IMG/VR virus record: IMGVR_UViG_3300032116_001304
Span: 1 to 23,937 of that record
Source: a virus
Strand: one strand, 5' to 3'
Length of the DNA stretch: 23,937 nucleotides
Shown here: positions 1 through 7,782 of the stretch, piece by piece
How positions within the stretch are numbered: the first letter of the stretch is position 1
How the letters are laid out: each line of letters starts with the position of its first letter
Program-made: the position numbers and the translations under genes
Notes under the pieces: model-generated
Told to the model about the DNA's origin: nothing
Seen by the model: only the letters and a program-made list of their open reading frames with translations
Database searches by the model: none

Positions 1-2
1 AA

Positions 3-305
3 GATCCAAATAAAAAGATAGAATTGAATTCTCTTTCTTATGAGCTTGCTTTAGAAGAAGCATTGAATAATCTCGATCCAGAAAATTTCAAAAACCATCA
101 AGAATCTATAGATGAACATGCGCTATCAATATATTGTGTTTGTTTGGAGGAGCAGTTGGAAAAACTTGGTTGGACTATTTCAGAAGATTGGGACGAACCA
201 TATAAGAGTATGATATATGATGATGAACATATGATGTCTCTTTGGAGTCAAAGAGCAGAATATGGTAAAGACTTAAACAATCCACCAATTGGGAGTATTT
301 CCTAG
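3..305 (+). CDS. 5'-truncated acidic phage protein, function unknown
   Basis: The reading frame is open from the left edge of the window to the TAG at 303-305, so the true start probably lies outside; an internal TTG at 24 is the first possible start inside. The visible 100 residues are acidic and mostly helical, rich in Glu, Asp, Asn and Tyr/Trp, with no membrane segment. Near its beginning the stretch YELALEEALNNL resembles the LLEEAY tag seen in proteins further right, with an L-E-E-A site, but the true N-terminus is not visible, so membership of that group is only possible. The 3' end overlaps the convergent gene 273-746 by 33 bases. I do not recognise a family. Confidence 0.6.
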   Translation, partial: DPNKKIELNSLSYELALEEALNNLDPENFKNHQESIDEHALSIYCVCLEEQLEKLGWTISEDWDEPYKSMIYDDEHMMSLWSQRAEYGKDLNNPPIGSIS

Positions 306-746
306 TTTCCAAGTAGAGAATTCTTTTTTATCTTTTATATAGTATGTTCTATATGCTGTAACAGCGTCTGGATTTTTATACTCAAGTGGCATTGCTTGTG
401 CAAACTCTGTCATTTCACCATCTGGAATAAGGTTGGCATGATTCCTGCATAGCTGAAAAATAGGATATGTTTTATGTTGTTTTCCATAACGACGTGTATA
501 TTCTTGGAATAGTTCTTCTGTCATTTCACAAAGCCATAAGAAATTTGATCTACTTTTTCGTGTCCAAATGCTACAAGGATGATTCAAGTGTGCTTTCTTA
601 TAAACACCATCAACAGTATCGTTTGAATGAACACGAATAGCAGTAGAAAGCATTTGCGTGTGTTCTAAAATCATTTTAATACAATGCTTATCATTATGTT
701 GTTGAGCCGCAAGTTTTGGATTTTTATCAAGTACAAATATGTTCAT
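273..746 (-). CDS. Conserved phage protein of the MNIFVLD type, function unproven
   Basis: 157 residues when started at the ATG at 744-746. An upstream extension to 767 is possible but reads MFMYFLY, which is unlikely. The N-terminus MNIFVLDKNP, then AAQQHNDKHCIKMILEHTQML, is a recognisable signature of a soluble protein seen in many large phages. Such proteins are sometimes labelled pyrimidine-dimer glycosylase-like, but I see no match to the T4 DenV N-terminus. Conserved His, Asp and Lys in the NDKHxxKM segment (residues about 18-24) and the Trp-rich HPCSIW and NFLWLCE segments suggest a catalytic or nucleic-acid-binding helical fold. The function is not established from sequence. It is the last of three minus-strand genes that may be cotranscribed from about 2560 down to 273. 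Confidence 0.75.
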   Translation of the reverse strand: MNIFVLDKNPKLAAQQHNDKHCIKMILEHTQMLSTAIRVHSNDTVDGVYKKAHLNHPCSIWTRKSRSNFLWLCEMTEELFQEYTRRYGKQHKTYPIFQLCRNHANLIPDGEMTEFAQAMPLEYKNPDAVTAYRTYYIKDKKEFSTWKLGNTPNWWIV

Positions 747-783
747 GTATAAAAAATACATAAACACTTAAAAACAGTCAAGA

Positions 784-1260
784 TTATTTTACTCTTATTA
801 CTTCTGTCTTTGGACCATCATCGTCCAACTGAGTTCCTTTTTTAACATATTCCATTGCGTATGGTGCTGACATATGTTTTTTTACGTAAGGTAAAATAAT
901 ATCATTTAATTTCAAAAAAGATTCTTTCGTCCAATATGATATATACGTAGAATCAACATCTTCTTGTTTTGGTAAAATGATTCCAGAATAATTAAAATCA
1001 ATTATTTTTGGATTTCCTAAAACAACAATATCTGAATTATTTTCTATTGGATATACAACACTATAGGTGTTATCGATAATACCTCTTTTCCTAAGTTCTT
1101 TGAAAACATAAGAATGTGACTCTCTTTCAGTATTGTATGGTGCTAAAAAAACACCATCAGAATCTCCTATGAAATAGACAAAATCATACATTGTTCTATC
1201 ATAAACGCTATTAACGTATTCTGGTGATTCTAATAAATAATATTTTTCAAAAGACAACAT
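784..1260 (-). CDS. Unknown phage protein with N-terminal packaging-like motif
   Basis: 158 residues from the ATG at 1258-1260. The first twelve residues, MLSFEKYYLLES, have the shape of a T4-type capsid-targeting peptide: Phe/Tyr-rich, ending in L-L-E before Ser, which fits the (L/I)-x-E consensus of prohead protease gp21. The body mixes beta and alpha segments and ends in a charged tail (DDDGPKTEVIRVK). It lies 9 bases downstream of the DUF7227-like gene on the same strand and 37 bases before the MNIFVLD gene. No catalytic motif is recognisable. The packaging role is inferred only from the N-terminal pattern. Confidence 0.65.
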   Translation of the reverse strand: MLSFEKYYLLESPEYVNSVYDRTMYDFVYFIGDSDGVFLAPYNTERESHSYVFKELRKRGIIDNTYSVVYPIENNSDIVVLGNPKIIDFNYSGIILPKQEDVDSTYISYWTKESFLKLNDIILPYVKKHMSAPYAMEYVKKGTQLDDDGPKTEVIRVK

Positions 1261-1269
1261 TATTTTACT

Positions 1270-2559
1270 TTATCTCCTTTTTTTTGTTTCTTCTGTGAAG
1301 AAATTTTTAAATGATTCGGAATTAATTTCTTTCTGAACAACTGGTTGTTCTACTTCTTGATTAAAATCAGAATCAGATGCTTCATAATTTGGATTAAAAA
1401 CTTCTGGTTTAATCTTTTTAAGATCGTCAACTATAATTTCAAACCCACCATCTGGTTCTAATAATTTACTGTCTGGTTTTTGAAAATCCAAATATTCTCT
1501 TAATTTATCTCTATTGTTTAAAAGATCATTTAAACTTGAAACTCCAAAATAATCCATACAATCTCTTTTAAATTCGTTGGATCCAATATATTTTGGATTT
1601 TTTTGTTTTTTGTTCCATATTATTGACCTTCTTTTTGCTCTGAAAATACTACCCCTTCCTCTTAATGATCCCTTAGCTGTCAATCCAACTATTAAACCAA
1701 TAGGATTTCCGTTTTCATCAAATTGTTTTTCATCATCATCCAAGAATCTTAAATCACTTCCGTCTCCATTTAAAACTTTATATCCCAAATAATGTGTTGG
1801 TAATAAACCACTTTTTTGATAAAAAACATAAGCCACGTTTCCACCGTTCTTTAAAATATCTAATGCTGCTTTTTCGTTTGATGCGCTTCTACTAAAAGTT
1901 TGATGTATTAGTTTATTTTGAGAATACTTTTTATATCGAGGGACTATTTTAGTATAATCGTAAAAAGTAACACCTTTTCCAACTTGCTCTTTAACGAAAT
2001 CTTCCATCTTTTCACCAAAATCGTAATCGGATGTTCCGTTCATACGGATTGCTAATTTTAAATTAAATTCATCTGCAAAATGTTTAAGTAAAACAATATC
2101 TGATTTTAATTTAGTAAAAAATAATTCTGGTTTTAAATGTAGTTCTTGTGCTTTTCTAATTCTTGATTTTAGTTTACCTTCAAGTCGTCTTGGATCACCA
2201 GCGGTATTCAAACAACCTATTCTACAACACCCATCAGAACCAACACATACATCAACACCGCCTTCTTCTGCTGGAGCAATATATAACACACCAGTAATAT
2301 ATTGCGTACCACTTCTTTTATCATGAAGAGATTTTAGCGTTTTAGAATCAGCTAAAACTGATAATAAATTTAATTTTGGTAATTGTTTTTTAAGTTCTTG
2401 TTCAAAAGCAAGTTCTTCTTCGCTTAACTGTAATTTTGCTTCCGATAGTATATTTTGATTACATTCATCACAACATAAAGATTCGTTTAGAGATTCAAAT
2501 TTTAAAACTTTAAACTTAACAGTTTTTATTGTGTTTTCTATTAATAACTTTAAATTCAT
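1270..2559 (-). CDS. DUF7227-like phage protein with N-terminal Cys-rich, packaging-like extension
   Basis: 429 residues from the ATG at 2557-2559; a GTG two codons upstream is an alternative. The core (residues about 64-300) matches what I remember of the phage family DUF7227: NLLSVLADSKTLK, the Cys cluster CVGSDGCCRIGCLNTAG at about 105-121, IRMNGTSDY at about 171-179, FYDYTK at 199-204, NVAYVFY at 241-247 and IVGLTAKGS at 290-298. The biochemical role of that family is unknown to me. The N-terminal 62 residues are extra and contain LIE, LNE-S and LSE-A, all fitting a gp21-type cleavage site, plus CCDEC at 29-33. The same LNES...CCDEC arrangement occurs in the protein at 2843. The C-terminal about 100 residues are acidic and end in FKNFFTEETKKRR. 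Confidence 0.8.
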   Translation of the reverse strand: MNLKLLIENTIKTVKFKVLKFESLNESLCCDECNQNILSEAKLQLSEEELAFEQELKKQLPKLNLLSVLADSKTLKSLHDKRSGTQYITGVLYIAPAEEGGVDVCVGSDGCCRIGCLNTAGDPRRLEGKLKSRIRKAQELHLKPELFFTKLKSDIVLLKHFADEFNLKLAIRMNGTSDYDFGEKMEDFVKEQVGKGVTFYDYTKIVPRYKKYSQNKLIHQTFSRSASNEKAALDILKNGGNVAYVFYQKSGLLPTHYLGYKVLNGDGSDLRFLDDDEKQFDENGNPIGLIVGLTAKGSLRGRGSIFRAKRRSIIWNKKQKNPKYIGSNEFKRDCMDYFGVSSLNDLLNNRDKLREYLDFQKPDSKLLEPDGGFEIIVDDLKKIKPEVFNPNYEASDSDFNQEVEQPVVQKEINSESFKNFFTEETKKRR

Positions 2560-2599
2560 TAACACTATTTATCCAAAACAAATATATATAAATATATTT

Positions 2600-2833
2600 A
2601 TGTCAAAAAAGCAGGATTGGAACAAAAGAATGAAAGTTAAAGAAAACCAGAAACAAAGAAGAAATAAAAATTTTTTTGTTGCAAAGGACGTTTCTGTTGA
2701 AGAAATTATGGACGAATCTGGTGAAGTTTTAAACGATACAATATTTAAAATTTCATTTGAAGGTCTTTTAGTTCATGTTAGTATAGCAGCAGCAATAAAG
2801 TTAAATCTTGAATTGAGTAAACTATTAAAGTAA
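2600..2833 (+). CDS. Small basic phage protein, unknown
   Basis: 77 residues from the ATG at 2600; upstream in-frame codons to 2531 would overlap the divergent gene's start and read as non-coding, so I reject them. The first 30 residues are very basic (Lys, Arg, Gln, Asn), followed by a predicted beta segment and a C-terminal hydrophobic helix (HVSIAAAIKLNLELSKLL). It could bind nucleic acid or a larger assembly partner. It starts 40 bases from the divergent start at 2559 and ends 9 bases before the next gene. No family recognised. Confidence 0.6.
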   Translation: MSKKQDWNKRMKVKENQKQRRNKNFFVAKDVSVEEIMDESGEVLNDTIFKISFEGLLVHVSIAAAIKLNLELSKLLK

Positions 2834-2842
2834 ATATAATAA

Positions 2843-3400
2843 ATGAGAACAAAAGATCAAATGGCTTTAGAAGAAGCATATTCTTCAGTTTTAAACGAAT
2901 CACACAAAAAACATTGCTGTGATGAATGCAAAAAGAAAAAGAAAAAAACACCATGTTGTGGGAAGAAAACAAAAGAGGAAGAAGAATTAAAAGAATCTGT
3001 TTTTGCTGATGTTTCCGTTGGTAAAGATTTTATAGAAGCTATGTCGTTTTGGGTGGCTGGTCTTGGGACTGCTGCTGCTGCTGCTGGTGCTGTTGTTGGT
3101 GGGTCAAATCTTTTAAGAGTAATTGCAAAATATAAAGAAAAAAATAACATGATTTCTCTTTTGAATAATCCGGAGATTAAACCATTATATAATGAATTAA
3201 GAGATATTTATAATAAATATAAAGAAACCAAAAATGCTTCACAACTCCAGTCTCCTTATCAGAAAAAATCAAATGAAATAAAGCAAAAGATTTCAGAAAT
3301 AATTGGTATTGAAGCTCATGGTGAAGATTCATCAAAATATCACATGGCTGTAAAAAAAGCATTGGAAGACGAAAATAATAAAACTGAAAATAAAATGTAA
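2843..3400 (+). CDS. Tagged Cys-rich membrane protein, candidate head cargo
   Basis: 185 residues. The N-terminus MRTKDQMALEEAYSSVLNES belongs to the tag family found at 14398-16973. Two (L)-x-E sites fit prohead-protease cleavage: LEE-A at 9-11 and LNE-S at 17-19. Directly behind lies a Lys-rich metal-binding-like cluster, HCCDEC...TPCCGKK (residues 24-42), with four to five Cys that could hold zinc. Residues about 66-95 form one strongly hydrophobic Ala/Gly-rich segment, a likely membrane helix, followed by a charged helical tail to the end. Predicted processing would expose the Cys cluster at the N-terminus. The start follows TAAATATAAT with 2 bases between, the same arrangement as at 6953. 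Function is unknown; packaging and injection are inferred. Confidence 0.75.
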   Translation: MRTKDQMALEEAYSSVLNESHKKHCCDECKKKKKKTPCCGKKTKEEEELKESVFADVSVGKDFIEAMSFWVAGLGTAAAAAGAVVGGSNLLRVIAKYKEKNNMISLLNNPEIKPLYNELRDIYNKYKETKNASQLQSPYQKKSNEIKQKISEIIGIEAHGEDSSKYHMAVKKALEDENNKTENKM

Positions 3401-3401
3401 T

Positions 3402-3551
3402 ATGGGTGCTGGAAAGGGAGACAAACCAAGACCTGTTGATAAAAAAGTTTATGATTCCAATTTTGATAATATAAATTGGAATAAACCAAAAAAAGATTTA
3501 ACCCCAATTAAATCAAAAGGTACTATTAAATTTGTTTATAAAACCCTTTAA
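3402..3551 (+). CDS. Small GKGDKPRPV-type phage protein
   Basis: 49 residues, ATG at 3402, one base after the stop of the previous gene. It starts MGAGKGDKPRPVDKKVYDSN and continues with NINWNK. Small proteins with a G-K-G-x-K-P-R-P N-terminus followed by an Asn/Asp/Trp segment are a recurrent but uncharacterised type in tailed phages, which supports this being a real gene. The last 26 bases overlap the convergent gene that ends at 3526. The protein is basic and probably unstructured at its N-terminus. Confidence 0.6.
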   Translation: MGAGKGDKPRPVDKKVYDSNFDNINWNKPKKDLTPIKSKGTIKFVYKTL

Positions 3552-4215
3552 ATTTCTCCAATGAGAGTTGGTTGTTAATAAGGTTTCTTTTATAATCGAA
3601 TAATTTACCAATATATTCGGTGCTTCTCAATTTTTTAAACGTCAAGTTTCCAACAGAATATTCTCCTTCTTCTTTAAGACCATCTATTCTTAACCCTTTG
3701 ATTTCTTTTTTTAACATTTCAACATCTTCAATAGAACCATTTGAATGTATAAGTTCATCTATTTTACCTTGATATTCTTTTGTTAGTTTTAAAACATCAG
3801 GATCATTCAAATCTCTTGTTTCTGGATTTGGTAAAACAACCCATTCGTCTTTTATCAAATCATAAATTGCTTTATCTTTTAAAAAAACTTCTTGTTCTTT
3901 CATGTTAACTTCAACCTTATATCCTTTTATAAAGATGCTGTGTTCCAAGTTAAAAATTTTGCACCTCAAATCCAAGTATTCAGATAATGTGTTATCATTG
4001 TGTTTTTCTAAAATATCAACAATAATATGTAAATCAAAATCACTAGCTGGTGTCCATTTATATGTTGCTAATGAACCGGTTAAATATATGTTTTTAATTT
4101 TAACTTTTGTTGCAACGTCGTTTGAAACTTTGTTAGCTATGACTATTAACTTGTTTTTTATACTTGGAATAAGTTTATCTTTCGAATCCCATATTAACGG
4201 ATTTAATTTTTTCAT
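3526..4215 (-). CDS. Nucleotidyltransferase-fold protein
   Basis: 229 residues from the ATG at 4213-4215. The stretch IYLTGSLATYKWTPASDFDLHIIVD (residues about 43-67) carries the hallmark of the polymerase-beta-type nucleotidyltransferase superfamily: a G-S pair (47-48), then D-x-D (Asp59, Asp61). Glu102 in KVEVNM is a plausible third metal ligand. The substrate is unknown; related folds adenylylate RNA, proteins or antibiotics, and free-standing versions occur in large phages. The C-terminal half is helical and charged. The gene is isolated on the minus strand, divergent from 4251 across a 35-base, nearly pure A/T spacer that includes TATAAATA on the minus strand, resembling a T4 late promoter core. 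Confidence 0.8.
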   Translation of the reverse strand: MKKLNPLIWDSKDKLIPSIKNKLIVIANKVSNDVATKVKIKNIYLTGSLATYKWTPASDFDLHIIVDILEKHNDNTLSEYLDLRCKIFNLEHSIFIKGYKVEVNMKEQEVFLKDKAIYDLIKDEWVVLPNPETRDLNDPDVLKLTKEYQGKIDELIHSNGSIEDVEMLKKEIKGLRIDGLKEEGEYSVGNLTFKKLRSTEYIGKLFDYKRNLINNQLSLEKFKGFYKQI

Positions 4216-4250
4216 TGATTTAATAATATATTTTTGTATATATTTATAAT

Positions 4251-4373
4251 ATGACAGAAGAAGAAAAGGTAGAATTAAGAAAAAAGATGGAAGAAGAAAT
4301 TTTGGGTGGAATAAAAGAAATGAACGAAGAAGCGGAGAAACTCAAAAATTCTCAAAAAGAGAATCAAGAATAA
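4251..4373 (+). CDS. Small highly charged helical protein
   Basis: 40 residues from the ATG at 4251, nearly all Glu, Lys, Asn and Gln: MTEEEKVELRKKMEEEILGG followed by IKEMNEEAEKLKN. The heptad-like spacing suggests one amphipathic or coiled-coil helix. It is supported by tight packing between the divergent start at 4215 and the next ATG at 4391. No function recognised. Confidence 0.5.
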   Translation: MTEEEKVELRKKMEEEILGGIKEMNEEAEKLKNSQKENQE

Positions 4374-4390
4374 TAAATAATATAAAAGAA

Positions 4391-4597
4391 ATGGGTCTTA
4401 AATACATAGTACCGTTAATTGCTATTGTTGGTTTTGCTTCAATTGTGATCAACAAAATCACAGAAAAAGACCCACTTATTATATTTACGTTTCTTTTTTC
4501 TGGTAGTTTTATTTCTTTAATATTCTACTATTTTTTTATTTACTGTACCTGTAAACTGGCTGATCGTTTTAATGTTTTGAATAATGACAAAAATTGA
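4391..4597 (+). CDS. Small two-pass membrane protein
   Basis: 68 residues with two hydrophobic segments, at about residues 4-22 (YIVPLIAIVGFASIVIN) and 29-55 (LIIFTFLFSGSFISLIFYYFF), joined by a short charged loop KITEKD. The C-terminus is hydrophilic. Such proteins in phages can act in lysis, membrane exclusion or host takeover, but nothing here distinguishes these. Its last 14 bases overlap the next gene, so the two are probably translationally coupled. Confidence 0.6.
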   Translation: MGLKYIVPLIAIVGFASIVINKITEKDPLIIFTFLFSGSFISLIFYYFFIYCTCKLADRFNVLNNDKN

Positions 4598-4784
4598 TTC
4601 TTTTATAATAAAGGAAAATAATATTTTTTATTTTGACTCAGACTCTTATAATCAAGTCAATGAAGATATTAAAATGGAAAACGGTGACATAATTAAATTT
4701 AATTATGAAAATCAAAAATATATGGGAAAATTAGTTGAACTTTCTTCAAAAAATGGTTTAATGTTAATTAACACTTTAAAATAA
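4584..4784 (+). CDS. Small beta-rich protein, unknown
   Basis: 66 residues, ATG inside the 3' end of the membrane-protein gene. It alternates short polar and hydrophobic beta strands (IFYFDSDSYNQ, GDIIKFNYENQKYMGKLVEL) reminiscent of a small barrel, with no Cys and no membrane segment. One base separates its stop from the next ATG at 4786. No family recognised. Confidence 0.55.
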   Translation: MTKIDSFIIKENNIFYFDSDSYNQVNEDIKMENGDIIKFNYENQKYMGKLVELSSKNGLMLINTLK

Positions 4785-4785
4785 T

Positions 4786-4995
4786 ATGTTAAATGTAAAA
4801 GATGAAAATAACAATGGTTTAGTCGAAGAGTTTTTATATTTGGTTGAAAGTAAAGACGTTGACAAAGACGGAAACAGTTTATTAGAAATTGCACAATACA
4901 GAAAAGGAAAGTTTTGGTTTTTTGGATGGGAATGTCCAGAAGCAGTTGAAAAATTTAAATCTTGGAAAGAGTTACAGGTTTCAATTAAACAGTAA
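4786..4995 (+). CDS. Small acidic protein, unknown
   Basis: 69 residues. Acidic first half with DVDKDGNSLLE, an EF-hand-like run of Asp/Asn/Gly spacing that may be coincidental, and an aromatic patch KFWFFGWECPEAVEKFKSWKEL in the second half. It follows the preceding gene by one base and ends 24 bases before the large virion gene. No function recognised. Confidence 0.55.
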   Translation: MLNVKDENNNGLVEEFLYLVESKDVDKDGNSLLEIAQYRKGKFWFFGWECPEAVEKFKSWKELQVSIKQ

Positions 4996-5011
4996 GTTTC
5001 TTAATAAGTAT

Positions 5012-5027
5012 GTGTACAGATGTACAC
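5012..5027 (+). promoter_or_regulatory. Inverted repeat overlapping the start codon of the virion gene
   Basis: GTGTACA-GA-TGTACAC is a 7-bp perfect inverted repeat with a 2-base centre. The ATG at 5020-5022 lies inside it. In RNA it would form a short hairpin (6 bp with a 4-base loop) that would mask the start codon; in DNA it could be a dyad bound by a regulator. An alternative ATG at 5010 opens only a 7-codon frame. Confidence 0.4.
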
Positions 5028-6927
5028 GCTTAAAAATGAAGTCTCCTCAGCACCAATAAATTGTAATGTTGGTTACAATAATTCTTGGTTGAATGTTGCT
5101 AACAATGCAGCAAGACCTTTATATGCACAGGCATCTTATGTAACTAACTTTGATGATTTATCAATAAGTTTATCAGCTTCTGATGTTAACATAGGAAATG
5201 TACACATAGCAGACTCAACTACTGGATTACACGCCGATGTTGTAAACGTGGGCATTGGATCTGGTGCATTAAGAGTCATAACACAAGATTTAGAATCAAA
5301 AGATGATGATGTTACAATAGGAGATAGAATAGGAAATTTTGCAGCAGTACATCAACCCACAAGTGCATTAAAAGTATATAACACAAACCCTATATCTTCT
5401 GTAGATGTAACAAATATAGTATCAGTAAAAGCATCTAATACATTTCCTGTATCTGGAACTGTTACCATTTTAAATCCAATAACTTCTGTTAATGTTTTAA
5501 ATTTTCCAACACAATTAACTGCTGTTAGTATTACTAATCAATTAACGGGAATAACTGTTTTAAATCCAATAACTTCTGTTAATGTTTTAAATCCCATTTC
5601 TCTAAAAGACATTAATAACAATAACGTATCTGTTGTTTCGTCTACATCATCTTTAAATGTAAATGTTACAAATCCAATAGTCGCAACTATCGATTCTTCT
5701 GCTGGGTTTCCTATTACTTTTGCAGCATCTCCTAATTTTGATGCATTTGGGAGAATGAGAACATCGAATCCTTTAACTCTTTTTGATTCTTCTCATAGAT
5801 ATAGAGACAACAATCTCTGGTCATCTTTAACAGCAGTTGGTGGAACTTATTCATTTAATCAAAATCAAGGATTAATGAATTTAACGGTTAATGCTCTATC
5901 TGGTTCTTCGGTAATCAGAGAAACCACAAAAGCATTCGCCTATCAGCCTGGTAAATCTCTTCTCATATTAAACACTTTTGTTTTTGCTCCCTCTTCTACA
6001 AATTTAAGACAAAGAGTTGGTTATTATGGTGCTGATAATGGAATTTATTTACAATTAGATGGTGGAGTTATAAGTTTCGTTGAAAGATCTTTGGTTAATG
6101 GATCACCTTCTACCGAATCAATTATACCTAAATCAGATTGGAACATAGACAAGTTGAATGGAACTGGTCCTTCGGGATTTACTTTAGATATTACAAAAGC
6201 TCAAATTCTATGGATGGATGTTGAATGGTTAGGGGTAGGAACGGTTCGTTGTGGATTTGTAATCGATGGAAAGTTTGTTCATTGTCATTCGTTTCATCAT
6301 GCCAACAGAATTGCTTCAACTTATATTACAACCGCATCTTTACCATTGAGATGCGAAATAACAAACAAAGCAGCTACAGCAGGTTCAGCAACTATGAAAC
6401 AAATATGTTCTTCTGTGATCTCAGAAGGCGGTTATGAACTAAGAGGATTACAACAAGCAATTAGTATTCCAATTACTTCTCCAAGAACATTTGCTGCAAC
6501 TAATACATATTATCCAATTATTTCAATTAGATTAAAAGCGTCACCAGATAGACTAGATGCTGTTGTAATTCTAACCGCTCTTTCCATGCTTGGAAGAGGA
6601 AATGGTATAGATTATAACTGGCAAGTTAGAGCAAGTGGAGTTACATCAGGAGGATCTTGGATAGATGCTGGAATTGATAGTGCGATTGAATATAATATAA
6701 GTGGAACTAGTTACGCTGGCGGTAGAATATTGGCTAGTGGGTTCCTAAATTCTTCTAATCAAGGTTCTCCAAATTTAGATATTCTCAAAGAGGCTTTATT
6801 TAAATTTCAACTTGAACGAAATAATCTAACAAAGACTCCATTTGAAATTACATTAGTAGCTGCTACCGATACTAGTAACGGCTCTAGTATGTTTGCTTCT
6901 ATGGATTGGGAAGAAATTAGTCGTTAA
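5020..6927 (+). CDS. Large beta-rich virion protein, probably tail/fibre or surface-associated
   Basis: 635 residues. Residues about 45-240 consist of repeated beta strands of the type V-x-V-x-N-P-I-T-S-V-N-V-L-N, as in the repetitive shafts of phage fibres and surface proteins. At about 240 follows FDAFGRMRTSNPLTLFDSSHRY, a signature I associate with structural proteins of large marine and T4-like phages (AFGRLR...P.TLFD), leading into a C-terminal about 390-residue domain that looks like a jelly-roll or lectin-like beta domain (GYYGADNGIYLQLDGG, VEWLGVGTVRCGFVIDG). It has no signal peptide or membrane helix. The start at 5020 lies inside a hairpin. This is the longest gene in the window. 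Which virion part it forms cannot be decided from sequence; receptor contact is a reasonable guess. Confidence 0.75.
   Translation: MYTLKNEVSSAPINCNVGYNNSWLNVANNAARPLYAQASYVTNFDDLSISLSASDVNIGNVHIADSTTGLHADVVNVGIGSGALRVITQDLESKDDDVTIGDRIGNFAAVHQPTSALKVYNTNPISSVDVTNIVSVKASNTFPVSGTVTILNPITSVNVLNFPTQLTAVSITNQLTGITVLNPITSVNVLNPISLKDINNNNVSVVSSTSSLNVNVTNPIVATIDSSAGFPITFAASPNFDAFGRMRTSNPLTLFDSSHRYRDNNLWSSLTAVGGTYSFNQNQGLMNLTVNALSGSSVIRETTKAFAYQPGKSLLILNTFVFAPSSTNLRQRVGYYGADNGIYLQLDGGVISFVERSLVNGSPSTESIIPKSDWNIDKLNGTGPSGFTLDITKAQILWMDVEWLGVGTVRCGFVIDGKFVHCHSFHHANRIASTYITTASLPLRCEITNKAATAGSATMKQICSSVISEGGYELRGLQQAISIPITSPRTFAATNTYYPIISIRLKASPDRLDAVVILTALSMLGRGNGIDYNWQVRASGVTSGGSWIDAGIDSAIEYNISGTSYAGGRILASGFLNSSNQGSPNLDILKEALFKFQLERNNLTKTPFEITLVAATDTSNGSSMFASMDWEEISR
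5468..5592 (+). repeat. Direct repeat inside the virion gene
   Basis: A 35-base stretch at 5468-5502 recurs exactly at 5558-5592, 90 bases (30 codons) downstream in the same frame, and encodes LNPITSVNVLN twice. Exact identity at DNA level, including synonymous positions, points to a recent duplication of a beta repeat, a way to lengthen or shorten a fibre shaft. Confidence 0.85.
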
Positions 6928-6952
6928 TACGTAAAAAAACTAAATATAATAT

Positions 6953-7777
6953 ATGTTTAAATATATTGTAGGTTTTTCTGCTTTGATAGTCGCTGGATGT
7001 GCTGCTTATTTTTCAGTACAAGGTCTTGCTACATTATATTCTGGTGCTTTTATTTCGGTTTGTATAATGGCTGGATCATTGGAACTGGGTAAATTAGTAG
7101 CCGCTAGTTATCTTCATAGACACTGGAACAAAACATCTTTTTTATTAAAGGTTTATATGATAACAGCTGTTGTTTTTTTAATGGGAATAACATCTCTTGG
7201 TATTTTTGGATTTTTAACATCAGCATATCAACAAAGTCATGTGAAGGTTGAAATGTTCGATGTTCAAAAACAATCAATAGAACTTAAAAAACAAACCGCT
7301 CAAACAGAAATAAACAATTTAACAAAAAGAATAGAAACTTTAAATGAAATTAGACTGTTACAGGAACAAAGAGTTCAAACCGCAGGAAATTATAAATTAC
7401 CAAGAGAGCAAGCATATGAAGCTATTAATAAAGCAAATTCAGAAATTACTTCTGCTCAAGACAGAATAAAACAACTTTCCGATGATGTTAACAAGATAAA
7501 CCAAGAAACTATTTTTTTGAAAGCAGAAGAATCGAAATCAACTGATATTGGAACTTTAAGATTTGTTGCGCAATTGTTTAATGTTGATACTTCAACTGTT
7601 GTTAAGTGGTTTACAATAATAATAATATTGGTTTTTGATCCTCTTGCTGTTTCATTGGTTTTGGCATATAACAATCTTGTTAGTAAAAAAGAAAATACAC
7701 CAAAGGAACAAAAAGAAGAAAATAAAATTTTTAAATTATTAAAAAGACCATTTAGTGTAAAATATAAAGATAAATAA
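6953..7777 (+). CDS. Membrane protein with long coiled coil, conserved in large phages
   Basis: 274 residues. Three hydrophobic segments fill residues about 5-90 (including GFSALIVAGCAAYFSVQGLA and ISVCIMAGSLELGKLVAASYLH), then a long Gln/Lys/Glu coiled coil spans about 95-195, and a fourth membrane helix lies at about 218-242 (WFTIIIILVFDPLAVSLVLAY) before a basic tail. The SLELGKLVAASYLHRHW segment is characteristic of a recurring phage membrane-protein type whose role is unknown to me. Superinfection exclusion, membrane remodelling or lysis control are possible. Its start has the same leader, TAAATATAAT plus 2 bases, as the gene at 2843. Confidence 0.7.
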   Translation: MFKYIVGFSALIVAGCAAYFSVQGLATLYSGAFISVCIMAGSLELGKLVAASYLHRHWNKTSFLLKVYMITAVVFLMGITSLGIFGFLTSAYQQSHVKVEMFDVQKQSIELKKQTAQTEINNLTKRIETLNEIRLLQEQRVQTAGNYKLPREQAYEAINKANSEITSAQDRIKQLSDDVNKINQETIFLKAEESKSTDIGTLRFVAQLFNVDTSTVVKWFTIIIILVFDPLAVSLVLAYNNLVSKKENTPKEQKEENKIFKLLKRPFSVKYKDK

Positions 7778-7782
7778 TTTCT

